Of a stretch of DNA of 46,738 bases, positions 16,801 to 26,298 are shown piece after piece. The stretch covers positions 658,752-705,489 of the forward strand of contig DF820457.1 in the NCBI GenBank assembly GCA_000739515.1, read 5' to 3'. Positions within the stretch are counted from its first letter, which is position 1. The number at the start of each line of letters is the position of its first letter. Under the pieces are notes generated by a model that ran no database searches, was not told the origin of the DNA, and saw only the letters and a program-made list of their open reading frames with translations. The stretch comes from Candidatus Moduliflexus flocculans. Its GTDB lineage: Bacteria; Moduliflexota; Moduliflexia; Moduliflexales; Moduliflexaceae. The position numbers and the translations under genes are program-made.

Positions 16801-19800
16801 CGACCACTTGCAGCAACACGTTCGTCACGTCGGCATCTTCGAATGCGGCGGGCACGTGTCCCTGAGCGCCGTTCCCATTTGACGGGTGCGTTCCGAGCAC
16901 TTCGACAATCTGCCGCAGACTGCGCAGCCGCCCGATTTGATCCGAGCCGATTTCCGGAGAATTCGGGAGTTTGCTTTGCAATGCGGAAAAAATTTCCACG
17001 CGCTTAATCGAATCAATCCCCAAATCGGCGTCAAGTCCCATGTCAAGTTCAAGCATCTCTTTCGGGTACCCGGTTTTTTCCGACACAACTTCCAGCAGGA
17101 TGGATTCCACCTGCTGCGCGTTCGCGCTCGTCTCGCTTTTCGGCGCGGCGGCTGTCGTGGTTGACGCGCCAAGCGTTTCGACGATCTGACGCAGCGTTCG
17201 CAACGAGCCGATCTGCTGCGACGAAATTTCCGGCGCGTCTGGCAGTTGCGCCTGCAACGCTGACAAAATTTCGACGCGCTTAATCGAATCAATCCCCAAA
17301 TCGGCGTCAAGCCCCATATCCAATTCCAGCATGTCAGGCGGATAACCGGTCTTTTCCGCGACGATTGACAGCACGATCTTTTCGACGCGGGAAGAATCAA
17401 CGGCAATCGGCGCGGGCGGCATGACAGGCTGCGCCGCAGCAAGCTCCCCTCCTGGGAGGGGCTGTGGGTGGGTTTCGACAGGTTGCGCCGTCTTAGACTC
17501 TTTTATTGGAGTTGGTTGTGCTTGCGTTTCGAAGGCTGGCGCACTTTCAACGCTCAACCCACCCCTTGCCCCTCCCTGGAGTGGAATCTGTTTTTCGACG
17601 CCAACTCCACCCGTTACCCCTTCATGGAGAGGAATCTGGCCGAACACAAGCTGCTGTTGCTGGTTGAACAGGCGTTCGAAGGTCTGGCGCGTGGCGTCCT
17701 GGCCTTCTAAAAATTGGCGATGCGCGTCGGCGGTTTGCTGTTGAAATTGCTGCAAGGCTCGCAGATTATCCTGCGTCATGCGCAAGGCGTCGCTCAGGTC
17801 AAACCCGGACGCAATGCGATTTGCTCCAATAGATGATGGCTGCGTATTCATAACTGACGGGGCTGGCGAGGCTTCGAACGGCGTTGATGGCGTTGAAGTC
17901 TGGCGTTGAGTTGTTTCGGATTTTACGGTCTTCGGTTCAACAGAGATTGCGGGTTTCGGCGTAGCGGGCGCTTTTGGTTGCGACGCTGGCGGATTAACCG
18001 GCGTTTTCGCGGCGGTTGGCGTCGGCGCTGCTGGTGGCGTCGAAACGGCAAGCGGTTTTGCGACCGGCGGTTTCGCTGCTTTTGGCGACACATAATTCGC
18101 GCCGCAGAGCGTCACCGCCATTTTGCGGCCTTTTTGCGCAGGCTCTTCGTCGGCAGTGAGGTCGTTGTCCCATTCCGCCAATCGGATCGCATAACCGGAT
18201 GTGGCCAACTGACTGAGGACGCGGGCGATATCCGCTTCGCCGGAACGCTGCCCTTTCGAAGCGTCAAGCGAAAGCACGTCCACCGCTTTTCCCTCCAAAA
18301 TGGCTTTAATCAGCCCGTTCATTTGCGACGACGGGCCGACTTCGAAAAACGTCCGCACGCCGCGTTCATACATGCGCTCGATAATGCCGACAAATTCCAC
18401 CGGATTCGCCAATTGCCCGGCGAGCAGCTTGCGGATTTCCGCCGCATCATTTGGGTAGAGTTGCGCTGTGCTGTCGGCATAAACCGGCAATGTCGGCATG
18501 GAAATTTCGACCTGTTGCAATGCGTCAAGGAACGCGCCACTGGCATCGGCGACGAAGGCGCTATGGAATGCCGCCGCCACGCTCAACTGCTTGCAGCGAA
18601 TATCTTTGGCCTTGAGCAACGCCGCCGCCCGCTCGACCTCTTTCGTTGCGCCTGACAACACGGTCTGCTGCGGCGCGTTTTTATTGGCAATGACTAAATC
18701 AATTCCCTCGTTCTTGATGAGTTGCTGCACGAATGTCAAATCGCCGTTGACCGCCAGCATTGAGCCTTTGTCGCCGCTTTTCTGCCCCATCAACTGCCCC
18801 CGCAGTTTCGACATGGCGAAAAAGGTTTCGACATCCAGCACGCCCGCCGCACAGAGCGCAACAAGCTCACCGTAGCTGTGTCCGGCGACTTCGTCGGGCT
18901 GCACGCCGAACGTTTTTAAGGTCTCGAACGCGCCGAGGCTCGCCGCGCCAATCGCAGGCTGCGCGACTTGCGTGGATTGCAATTGCAATGCTTGCGTCTC
19001 GCGCTCCTCATCGGAGAAGACCGGATGCGGATACATCAGATCGCTCAGGCGTTTTCCGCCCGTGCCATCGGCAAAGACGCGATTCGCCACGTCAAGCGTG
19101 TCCTGAAATTGCGGGAACTGGCACGAAAGATCGCGCAACATGCCGACATACTGCGATCCCTGCCCGGGGAAAATCACGCCGAGTTTGCCGGGTGTCGCGC
19201 CGCTGCCGTAGAAAATGCCGTCGGGCGTGTTCCACGCGGCTTTGCCCTGTTTTTTTTCCAGCATGGCGCGGGCGTTTTTCAACATTTTCGGCAGCGCATT
19301 CTGCGCTTTTTCCACCACGATAATCAGACGATGCGCCTGTTTCGAATCGAACGATTTGCGCGATTTCGCGGCGGCGCGGCGCAGCGCGTCCCATGACATT
19401 TCCGGGGAAACGTTGTCGAGCGCGGCCTGAATTTCCGTAATTGTCGCGCCTGAAAAAGCGAGTATCTGCGTTTCGCCTGTCCAATCAATCTGCGTTTTGC
19501 GCGGCGCGTATTCTTCCAACACGCAATGAAAATTCGTGCCGCCGAAGCCGAAAGCGCTTAATCCGGCGCGGCGCGGCGTCGCGGTTTTCGGCGCAGCCCA
19601 GGGGCGTTTTTGCGTATTGACGTAAAACGGCGTTTGCCCGGACGCAAGGGTTTTTGTCGGCTTTTCGACCTTGATCGTCGGCGGCAGCGTTTTGTGATGC
19701 AGCGCGAGCGCGACTTTGATTAAACCGGCCACGCCTGCGGCGGATTTGGCATGTCCGATCTGCGATTTGACAGAGCCTAATGCGCACCATGAACCATTCG

Positions 19801-20920
19801 TCTGCGCCGGTTGGAAGATTTCTTTTAAGCCTGTAATTTCCGTCGCGTCGCCGACCGCTGTGCCGGTGCCGTGCGCTTCAATCAGTTCGATAGTCTCTGG
19901 CGTGACCTGCGCGTCGCGATAGGCATTCAAGTACGCCTTGACCTGCCCTTTCGCGGCGGGCGCGTAAATCGCCGTGCCTTTGCCGTCGCTGGACGAGCCG
20001 ATGCCGCGAATCACGGCGTAAATTTTATCGCCGTCGCGCTCCGCGTCCGCAAGGCGTTTCAGCATGACCATGCCGATCCCTTCGCCGAGTGTCGTGCCGT
20101 CGCACTGTTCGTCGAACGGGCGAGCGTGGCCACCGGGCGAGAGCGCGGGGGTTTTGCTGAAACAAATATACATGAAAATATGATTGAAGGCGTCCACGCC
20201 GCCGGTCAAGACCATATCGGCCTTGCCGCTCTGCAATTCCAGCATCGAAAGATGTAGTGCGCTGAGCGAACTGGCACAGGCCGCGTCCACCGTGCAGTTC
20301 GTGCCGCCGAAATCGAAGCGGTTGGCGATGCGCCCGGCGATGACGTTGCCTAAAAGGCCGGGAAACGAATTTTCCTGCCATTCGACGTATTGCTGCTGAA
20401 TCCGCTCGATCACGTCCTGCGCGATGTCGTCGCCGAATCCGGCGTCTTTCAGGGCTTTGCGCCAGAGCGGATGCCCAAGCCGCGCTCCGAGCGGAATGAC
20501 CAATTCCTGCGTGCCGGTCACGCCGAGAATTACGCTGGCGCGATTGCGGTCGAATTCGCGCCGCAAATATCCGGCATCCCGCAGCGTCTCCTGCGCGACG
20601 AGCAGGCTGAGAAGCTGCGATGTGTCAATCGCTTCCAGCGTATTCGGAACAATGCCGAACGCCAGCGGATCAAACTCGATTGGCGGCAGAAATCCGCCTT
20701 TTGCGCCATACGTTTTATCGCGGGTTTTCGGGTCGTTATCGAAATACTCTTCAAGTTTCCAATGCGTCTCCGGCACGTCAGTAATGGCGTCGCGGCCTTC
20801 TTTGACGAGCGTCCAGTATTCTTGAAGATTGCGGGATTGCGGGAAAATACATCCGATGCCGATAATCGCTATCGGCGAGGCGTGCTGCGGCGTGAGCGCC
20901 GAACGTGTTGCGTTCTCCAT
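13892..20920 (-). CDS. PfaA-like multidomain fatty acid/polyketide synthase, KS-AT-ACP(x4)-KR-DH
   Basis: The 2342-residue iterative type I synthase resembles PfaA. Domains in order: ketosynthase (about 13-470; active Cys215 in VDAACASS, HGTGT, GHAKSAAG), acyltransferase (about 580-905; Ser682 in GHSYGE), a Pro/Ala/Thr-rich linker (about 950-1170), four tandem ACPs with phosphopantetheine serines 1212, 1304, 1398 and 1494 in the repeated motif GIDSIKRVEI, ketoreductase (about 1760-1990; ITGGARG 1778-1784, Tyr1964) and a C-terminal hot-dog dehydratase (about 2060-2330; H2080-xxx-G-xxxx-P2089). With the PfaD enoyl reductase and PPTase nearby it has every activity for full or partial reduction. 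The linker and the pre-KR segment contain short palindromic repeats translated in frame (17440-17640 and 15614-15646). No PfaB/PfaC is seen, so the product is probably a specialised lipid rather than classical EPA/DHA. Confidence 0.95.
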   Translation of the reverse strand: MENATRSALTPQHASPIAIIGIGCIFPQSRNLQEYWTLVKEGRDAITDVPETHWKLEEYFDNDPKTRDKTYGAKGGFLPPIEFDPLAFGIVPNTLEAIDTSQLLSLLVAQETLRDAGYLRREFDRNRASVILGVTGTQELVIPLGARLGHPLWRKALKDAGFGDDIAQDVIERIQQQYVEWQENSFPGLLGNVIAGRIANRFDFGGTNCTVDAACASSLSALHLSMLELQSGKADMVLTGGVDAFNHIFMYICFSKTPALSPGGHARPFDEQCDGTTLGEGIGMVMLKRLADAERDGDKIYAVIRGIGSSSDGKGTAIYAPAAKGQVKAYLNAYRDAQVTPETIELIEAHGTGTAVGDATEITGLKEIFQPAQTNGSWCALGSVKSQIGHAKSAAGVAGLIKVALALHHKTLPPTIKVEKPTKTLASGQTPFYVNTQKRPWAAPKTATPRRAGLSAFGFGGTNFHCVLEEYAPRKTQIDWTGETQILAFSGATITEIQAALDNVSPEMSWDALRRAAAKSRKSFDSKQAHRLIIVVEKAQNALPKMLKNARAMLEKKQGKAAWNTPDGIFYGSGATPGKLGVIFPGQGSQYVGMLRDLSCQFPQFQDTLDVANRVFADGTGGKRLSDLMYPHPVFSDEERETQALQLQSTQVAQPAIGAASLGAFETLKTFGVQPDEVAGHSYGELVALCAAGVLDVETFFAMSKLRGQLMGQKSGDKGSMLAVNGDLTFVQQLIKNEGIDLVIANKNAPQQTVLSGATKEVERAAALLKAKDIRCKQLSVAAAFHSAFVADASGAFLDALQQVEISMPTLPVYADSTAQLYPNDAAEIRKLLAGQLANPVEFVGIIERMYERGVRTFFEVGPSSQMNGLIKAILEGKAVDVLSLDASKGQRSGEADIARVLSQLATSGYAIRLAEWDNDLTADEEPAQKGRKMAVTLCGANYVSPKAAKPPVAKPLAVSTPPAAPTPTAAKTPVNPPASQPKAPATPKPAISVEPKTVKSETTQRQTSTPSTPFEASPAPSVMNTQPSSIGANRIASGFDLSDALRMTQDNLRALQQFQQQTADAHRQFLEGQDATRQTFERLFNQQQQLVFGQIPLHEGVTGGVGVEKQIPLQGGARGGLSVESAPAFETQAQPTPIKESKTAQPVETHPQPLPGGELAAAQPVMPPAPIAVDSSRVEKIVLSIVAEKTGYPPDMLELDMGLDADLGIDSIKRVEILSALQAQLPDAPEISSQQIGSLRTLRQIVETLGASTTTAAAPKSETSANAQQVESILLEVVSEKTGYPKEMLELDMGLDADLGIDSIKRVEIFSALQSKLPNSPEIGSDQIGRLRSLRQIVEVLGTHPSNGNGAQGHVPAAFEDADVTNVLLQVVAEKTGYPEDMLDLDMGLDADLGIDSIKRVEIFSALQSKLPNSPEIGSDQIGRFHNLRQIVELFTPKISTSSRIPIAQPAGAHIDEKQVETVLLQVVSEKTGYPEDMLDLDMALDADLGIDSIKRVEIFSALQHHLPSAPEITSEQIGRLQSLRQILSALARPAYPVRAKSEPTPAASSDADEETEADPAPETTLDRYIVVPVKISQNVTRETLSLPSGATVWIVGNVAPFAVALEKGLRQKGLQIEHITLKDAATKTIPDTLRGMVIVAPPHMDEESLKQAFGVVRAAAAQLKNAPSLLVTVSRLDGQFGFGGLDAAANALSGGLAGLTKTAAREWPNVHCKALDVSPQCDDEQAASAVIDEMFFRSPLEVGIVSDGRYALKLKNNPVRVLNPDRVVPPNDVILITGGARGVTAECAVALAKAWQPTLMLIGRTPLPQDEPAWLATCQTETEIKQAVLAHAERKMTPKEVKDECQRILTNREIRDNLRRIERAGSRVAYRSVDARDAAAVQRLINETKQEFGAIAGLIHGAGVLADKKIEDKTDAQFESVIATKVGGAINFLNALNAEPLKLLVFFSSTTARFGRIGQVDYAIANEALNKFAQQQTRLRPDCRVMAMNWGPWAGGMVTPALERLFEKEQIRVIPLRDGAEALIREIAAPETVEVLMLGKGSVLPDVEFVEKPATAANLSVGFERVLSIETHPFLVSHVMNGRAVLPTAIIIEWLGHAALHLHPGLLLHGFDNLKILKGVILRKTETVQLQAMVGGAQKEGKTYRVPVELQSLDAASGKLTRHASAELILTGRLPHGERIFDKNLRFAPYAGGEIYQHFLFHGKDLQGIQQIEGCSEAGIAASVLAAPAPSAWMSQPLRQRWLADPLMLDSAFQLLIVWSFMNEQNGSLPSAIGQYRQFVSKFPPDGGRIAAKIVNHEQHRAIADIEFYDRNGDLLANIEGYECTIDASLNAAFRRNALE
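15614..15646. repeat. Palindrome inside the PKS coding sequence, before the KR domain
   Basis: AACCCTATCAGGGTTT and AAACCCTGACAGGATT pair with two mismatches. The segment encodes NPVRVLNPDRVV just before the KR Rossmann strand DVILITGG. An analogous intergenic palindrome (AACCCTGCGAAGGTTT) is at 21588-21621. Confidence 0.65.
17440..17640. repeat. G/C-rich repeat units translated in frame within the PKS linker
   Basis: CTCCCCTCCTGGGAGGGG with GGTGGGTTT (17447-17475) and AACCCACCCCTTGCCCCTCC (17558-17577) match the units of the non-coding element at 1-154. They encode HPQPLPGGEL and two units of the type IPLxxGxxGG in the linker, residues about 1094-1160. Confidence 0.7.
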
Positions 20921-20960
20921 GTGTTGTCCTGTGTGTAGTGATAAAAAATTAATGACTTAA

Positions 20961-21128
20961 CTACAGGGATTGCGCATAAGCAAGGATTTATCCCAACAAA
21001 AGCTACAACGAATTGGAGAAAGAAACGAATGGAAAGCGCGAGGAGGCTCGAGTTCGTTCTCTCTTCAATTCGTTGTAGCTTTTGTCAGGCATTATTATTA
21101 AATCCGTGCTTATGCGCAATCCCTGTAG
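20961..21128. repeat. Nested double inverted repeat (MITE-like), about 168 bp
   Basis: Outer 30-base arms (CTACAGGGATTGCGCATAAG..., 20961-20990, and its complement 21099-21128, one mismatch) enclose inner arms CAAAAGCTACAACGAATTGG... (20997-21033) and their complement (21053-21084). It fills the gap between the PKS start and the DUF2721 stop (21132). The inner family recurs at 26205-26291 and as a half copy at 8923-8950. No ORF is inside. Confidence 0.8.
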
Positions 21129-21131
21129 CTG

Positions 21132-21566
21132 TTACGACTCAATTTCAATTTTTAACGCGCTTAAATTACGATTCACATCCATGATAAACGTGAATAGCCC
21201 AATAATCAAAAAGAGGAGGCTGCTCGCAAATAAAACGGTTGTAATCACGCCATTTTCGATTGCAAAAATTTTCGAGATAAAAATATCGAAAATCACCAGC
21301 GCGTCAAAAAAAATGCAGAGCAGCAGCGCGATAATCGAAGCGCGGAGAAGTTTGGCGCGTTGATAGAGCAGGCCGATTTGCTGATGCAGATCGGGTTCGG
21401 GATTGCGTTTGGCTTCCGCCCGCATCTGGCGAATGCGATTCGTCAAATGCGCCATGCGGTTGGTTTGCGACAAGATAATCAAGCCCACGCCGGAAATCAG
21501 CACGACTGGCGCGATTGAAGCTTGCAAAATTTGGATGGCAGTTGCTAAATTTAATTGTTCTAACAT
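21132..21566 (-). CDS. DUF2721 membrane protein
   Basis: The 144-residue protein begins with an amphipathic segment, then a transmembrane helix (APVVLISGVGLIILSQTNRM), a basic cytoplasmic stretch (RIRQMRAEAKRNPEPDLHQQ) and two closely spaced helices (SIIALLLCIFFDALVIFDIF and VLFASSLLFLIIGLFTFIMD). This layout and the SGVGLxxLxxxNR motif match DUF2721. Function is unknown. The stop codon lies four bases from the nested repeat at 20961-21128. Confidence 0.8.
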   Translation of the reverse strand: MLEQLNLATAIQILQASIAPVVLISGVGLIILSQTNRMAHLTNRIRQMRAEAKRNPEPDLHQQIGLLYQRAKLLRASIIALLLCIFFDALVIFDIFISKIFAIENGVITTVLFASSLLFLIIGLFTFIMDVNRNLSALKIEIES

Positions 21567-21587
21567 AACAAATCACAGATTGAATTC

Positions 21588-21621
21588 AACCCTGCGAAGG
21601 TTTCAAACCTTCGCAGGGTTG
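21588..21621. terminator. Palindrome supplying the MFS stop codon
   Basis: CAACCCTGCGAAGGTTT and its complement form a near-perfect hairpin. The MFS transporter's last five residues (NPAKV) and its TGA stop (21603-21605) are encoded by this palindrome. Confidence 0.7.
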
Positions 21622-22799
21622 CTTGCTGGAATGCGGATGCGCGAGGCAGCAATGATATTTGCAACCGCAATTCCAGCGCCTAATAAAAAGACCGCTTCAA
21701 AACCGAAGACATTCCAAATAACCCCGCCTATCAGCGCAACAGAAATCGAAAAAATATGATCAATCGTGACGGAAATTGTCAGCGCTGGCTGAATATGCGC
21801 CGATTCGAGCGCAATTTTTTTCATGTAGGTCGAACGCGCCATGTTGACCGACATCAACATTTGATCTAATAAAAAGCAGGCGCAAGCAATCAGAAACGCG
21901 ATGTGTTCCGAAAACAGCGTTTTGCCGAATCCATAGCCGAAACAGACAAAGACCAGCAGCACAGCTTCGCAAATCAGCACGGCTCGCTCGCCAAATCGGT
22001 CAATCGCCCAGCCGAGAAACGGCTGAAACAGAATGCCAATCACACCGCCGATGGTCAGCAGCGTGGCGAGGATTTGCGTCGGCTGATGAAATACCGTCAC
22101 TAACACCCAGGGCGCGAACGTGATAAATAACTGCTTGCGTGAGCCATACAGCACCGCCAGCAGATAAAACAACCGATATTCTCGATGCAGTTTTAGATAC
22201 ACCGTCTCCGGTTTTTCGCGTTCCGGCGTCATCGCGAACATCAGCGCGGCGGCAATCGCAAACAGCGCGGCGGCCAGCGCAAAGACATGGCCGAACGTCA
22301 GGCCGAAATATTTGAATCCGGCCACGACAAAAAAACTGCCCAAAATCGCGGCGAAATTTCTGACGGCGTTCAATTGGCCGAGCCGCTGCCCGGCCTTGCC
22401 TTCTTTCGCGAGTTCCATGCCGATAGTCGAAGCAATCGGCATAAAGACATGCTGGCCTAAACTGTACAAAAAGAGCCAGAGCGTCATGATGCCGTAGGAT
22501 GGCGACGCAAACCCGATCAGCAGCGAGCCGAACACGCCGAGTATCAAGGCAATCACGCCGAGCCGCCGACTGCACAAAAACCAGAGCAGCGCCGAGACGA
22601 AGACCACCAGAAAGCCAGGCAATTCGCGGGGAAATTCCAAAAACGAGCGTTGAAAACCAGTCAGCGGAAAGCGCTCGTTCAAAAAATTGTTAAAAATTGC
22701 GTCAAATAAGCTGTACCCCATGCCCATGACGAATGACGCGATGATAAAGAGCCGCAGTTCGCGGGCAATGTCTATTTTTTGATATGACGATGAATTCAA
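21603..22799 (-). CDS. MFS transporter
   Basis: The 398-residue protein has about twelve hydrophobic segments and major-facilitator features such as a loop with CSRRLGV between helices 2 and 3 and GWAIDRFGERAVLICEAVLL between helices 8 and 9. The substrate cannot be assigned; the sequence resembles uncharacterised sugar- or drug-type MFS proteins. I start it at TTG 22799, which has CGGAGG immediately upstream. The frame is open to an ATG at 22847, but that would encode the arm of repeat family A (MALLN...) and the ribosome binding site itself. The last residues come from the palindrome at 21588-21621. Confidence 0.85.
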   Translation of the reverse strand: MNSSSYQKIDIARELRLFIIASFVMGMGYSLFDAIFNNFLNERFPLTGFQRSFLEFPRELPGFLVVFVSALLWFLCSRRLGVIALILGVFGSLLIGFASPSYGIMTLWLFLYSLGQHVFMPIASTIGMELAKEGKAGQRLGQLNAVRNFAAILGSFFVVAGFKYFGLTFGHVFALAAALFAIAAALMFAMTPEREKPETVYLKLHREYRLFYLLAVLYGSRKQLFITFAPWVLVTVFHQPTQILATLLTIGGVIGILFQPFLGWAIDRFGERAVLICEAVLLVFVCFGYGFGKTLFSEHIAFLIACACFLLDQMLMSVNMARSTYMKKIALESAHIQPALTISVTIDHIFSISVALIGGVIWNVFGFEAVFLLGAGIAVANIIAASRIRIPASNPAKV

Positions 22800-22836
22800 A
22801 ATACCTCCGTTGAATATAGAATTTTCGTAAGTATTT

Positions 22837-22931
22837 AGGAGTGCCAAAGCTTGCTTTGGCAGCGCGACGAAGTCGCCTCCGAGAGCGGTGATATCGCTTT
22901 TTCTGACGGCTAAAGCAAGCTTTGCACTCCT
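22837..22931. repeat. Inverted repeat family A, copy 3
   Basis: AGGAGTGCCAAAGCTTGC (from 22837) pairs with GCTAAAGCAAGCTTTGC plus ACTCCT (22909-22931). It lies between the TauE-like stop (22944) and the MFS start. Confidence 0.75.
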
Positions 22932-22943
22932 GAAATCTAATAG

Positions 22944-23327
22944 TCAAAACCATCCAAGCCGCTTGCAGGCGCCGTAAACCAGATAGATGCCCATACAGCA
23001 GACAAAGATGCCGAATAGCAGCCGCAAATGCGGGCCATGCAGACGATTGGCGACATACGCCCCGCCCCACGACCCGATTAACATCGTGATTGCGAGAATT
23101 ATCGCCGCATGAAAATCAATGTTGCCATGCCGATAGTACTCTAAGGTCGCCGCCAACCCAATCGGTGGCAGCAGCACCGCCAGGCTCGTGCCGGTCGCTT
23201 TATGCTGCGAAAATCCCGCCCAGTAAATCAGGGCAGGCACAATCACAAGGCCGCCCCCGATGCCAAATAATCCAGAAGCAAATCCGCCGATCATGCCGAT
23301 AAGAACAAATATTCCCCATGCTGCCAT
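22944..23327 (-). CDS. TauE/SafE-family membrane protein, half-length
   Basis: The 127-residue protein carries one TauE/SafE repeat: GMIGGFASGLFGIGGGLVIV near the N-terminus, then KATGTSLAVLLPP and a C-terminal pair of helices. Full-length family members (about 250 residues) contain two such repeats and export sulfite or other organosulfur anions. Half-length versions exist and are expected to dimerise. GAGGG precedes the ATG. No frame continuation is visible that would suggest a recent truncation. The substrate is unknown. Confidence 0.85.
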   Translation of the reverse strand: MAAWGIFVLIGMIGGFASGLFGIGGGLVIVPALIYWAGFSQHKATGTSLAVLLPPIGLAATLEYYRHGNIDFHAAIILAITMLIGSWGGAYVANRLHGPHLRLLFGIFVCCMGIYLVYGACKRLGWF

Positions 23328-23434
23328 AATATTTTCCCTCTTCGCGAATTTAATGCCTGACGTTACGCAGCGCTCCGCTACGTGACATAAATAATATTCA
23401 TTGTGATAAAAAAAATCATGTTTGTTTCGTCGTG

Positions 23435-23463
23435 GTAGAGACGCCCCGGCGAGGCGTCTCTAC
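23435..23463. repeat. Palindrome GTAGAGACGCC...GGCGTCTCTAC
   Basis: This 29-base perfect-stem palindrome lies in the gap (23328-23525) between the TauE-like start and the ligA stop. A partial copy of the GTTACGCAGCG repeat is at about 23353-23372. No gene is supported in the gap. Confidence 0.65.
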
Positions 23464-23525
23464 GGAATATATGATCTTTATTTCAGCCAATAACATGCCA
23501 GGCAAAAATCTTTTCTCAATCCATC

Positions 23526-25562
<2,037 letters not shown>

Positions 25563-25563
25563 T

Positions 25564-25627
25564 CAGGAGTGCAAAAGCTTGCTTTTGCCTTATTAGTCAG
25601 GCGCAAAAGCAAGCTTTTGCACTCCTG
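25564..25627. repeat. Inverted repeat family A, copy 4 (perfect 25-base arms)
   Basis: CAGGAGTGCAAAAGCTTGCT... (25564-25588) and its exact complement (25603-25627) enclose 14 bases. It lies between the lipoprotein stop and the ligA start and is the least diverged copy in the window. Confidence 0.8.
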
Positions 25628-25643
25628 CGGATTTTCAAAGATT

Positions 25644-26042
25644 CTACGATGCGGATTCGATGGTAAACGGCACGGCTTCGCCCCAGATGCGGATGTACCA
25701 ACTGCATGTCTGGTTCGCAACTATGCGGTCGTCTGCATCTTTATCTATATAGGTCGAAGAATTGACCACTTCGAGCACTGCGCCCGCATTATCGAAGATC
25801 GTGGCTTGAATTTGATACGTTTTGCCTTCTTCGAGCGCATTTTCTCTGACAATCGCGTTCGGAGCGATTTCAATGATTTTGATGCCGCTGAAATTCAGTC
25901 GAACGGCATAAGGCGTGCGGTTTTCAATCATGCCATTGCGTGGGTCGCCATCGTTATCATCGTCATCGCATGAAACCAACAGAACAGAAGTCAGCAGAAC
26001 CACACACAACAAGCACAGGGTTTTGAACCAATATTTTTTCAT
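25644..26042 (-). CDS. Small lipoprotein, paralogue of 2801-3214
   Basis: The 132-residue protein has a lipoprotein signal (lipobox LVSC, Cys25) followed by DDDDND, an Asp-rich tether. The mature region has IENRTPYAVRLNFSG, EIAPNAIVRENALEEGKTYQ, and CSWYIRIWGE near the C-terminus, matching the 2.8-kb lipoprotein in order and spacing. It probably folds as a small beta-sandwich on the membrane surface, which is an inference from alternating hydrophobic pattern. No named family was recognised. GGAG lies about a dozen bases before the ATG. Confidence 0.75.
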   Translation of the reverse strand: MKKYWFKTLCLLCVVLLTSVLLVSCDDDDNDGDPRNGMIENRTPYAVRLNFSGIKIIEIAPNAIVRENALEEGKTYQIQATIFDNAGAVLEVVNSSTYIDKDADDRIVANQTCSWYIRIWGEAVPFTIESAS

Positions 26043-26083
26043 AATTATGTATTCTCCAGGTTACGAATGAGCCATTGCACTAA

Positions 26084-26116
26084 AGACCTCACAGGTTTTA
26101 AAAACCTGTGAGGTCT
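26084..26116. repeat. Perfect 33-base palindrome AGACCTCACAGGTTTT
   Basis: Two 16-base arms around a single A, related to the LacI terminator at 2618-2650. It lies about 40 bases before the lipoprotein start, in a gap (26043-26298) with no gene. Confidence 0.7.
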
Positions 26117-26204
26117 GTTGGTGATAAGTACGTCAGGAGTGCAAAATGATGTGATTGGGCGGTTTTGTCAATAAAAATGTCAATCCTGCAAGGACAGTGG
26201 GAAC

Positions 26205-26291
26205 AAAAACTATAACGAAGAGGAGAATGGAACGAATTCGGGCTGCCTCGCATCTTCGATTCGTTCCTTTCTCCTCTTCGTTGTAGTTTTG
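26205..26291. repeat. Long inverted repeat of the ACGAAGAGGAG family
   Basis: ACAAAAACTATAACGAAGAG... (26204-26237) pairs with ...CTCCTCTTCGTTGTAGTTTTG (26257-26291). It is the same family as the inner arms at 20997-21084. It ends seven bases before the permease stop codon, so it may also terminate that operon. Confidence 0.75.
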
Positions 26292-26298
26292 AAATACG

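Noticed and set aside
17440..17640. Frameshift or pseudogene at the repeat-rich PKS linker
   Set aside because: The frame is continuous for 2342 codons and all downstream domains keep their catalytic motifs.
25564..25627. CRISPR array formed by the short repeats
   Set aside because: Repeats are inverted pairs scattered tens of kilobases apart; no regular direct repeats with spacers and no cas genes were seen.
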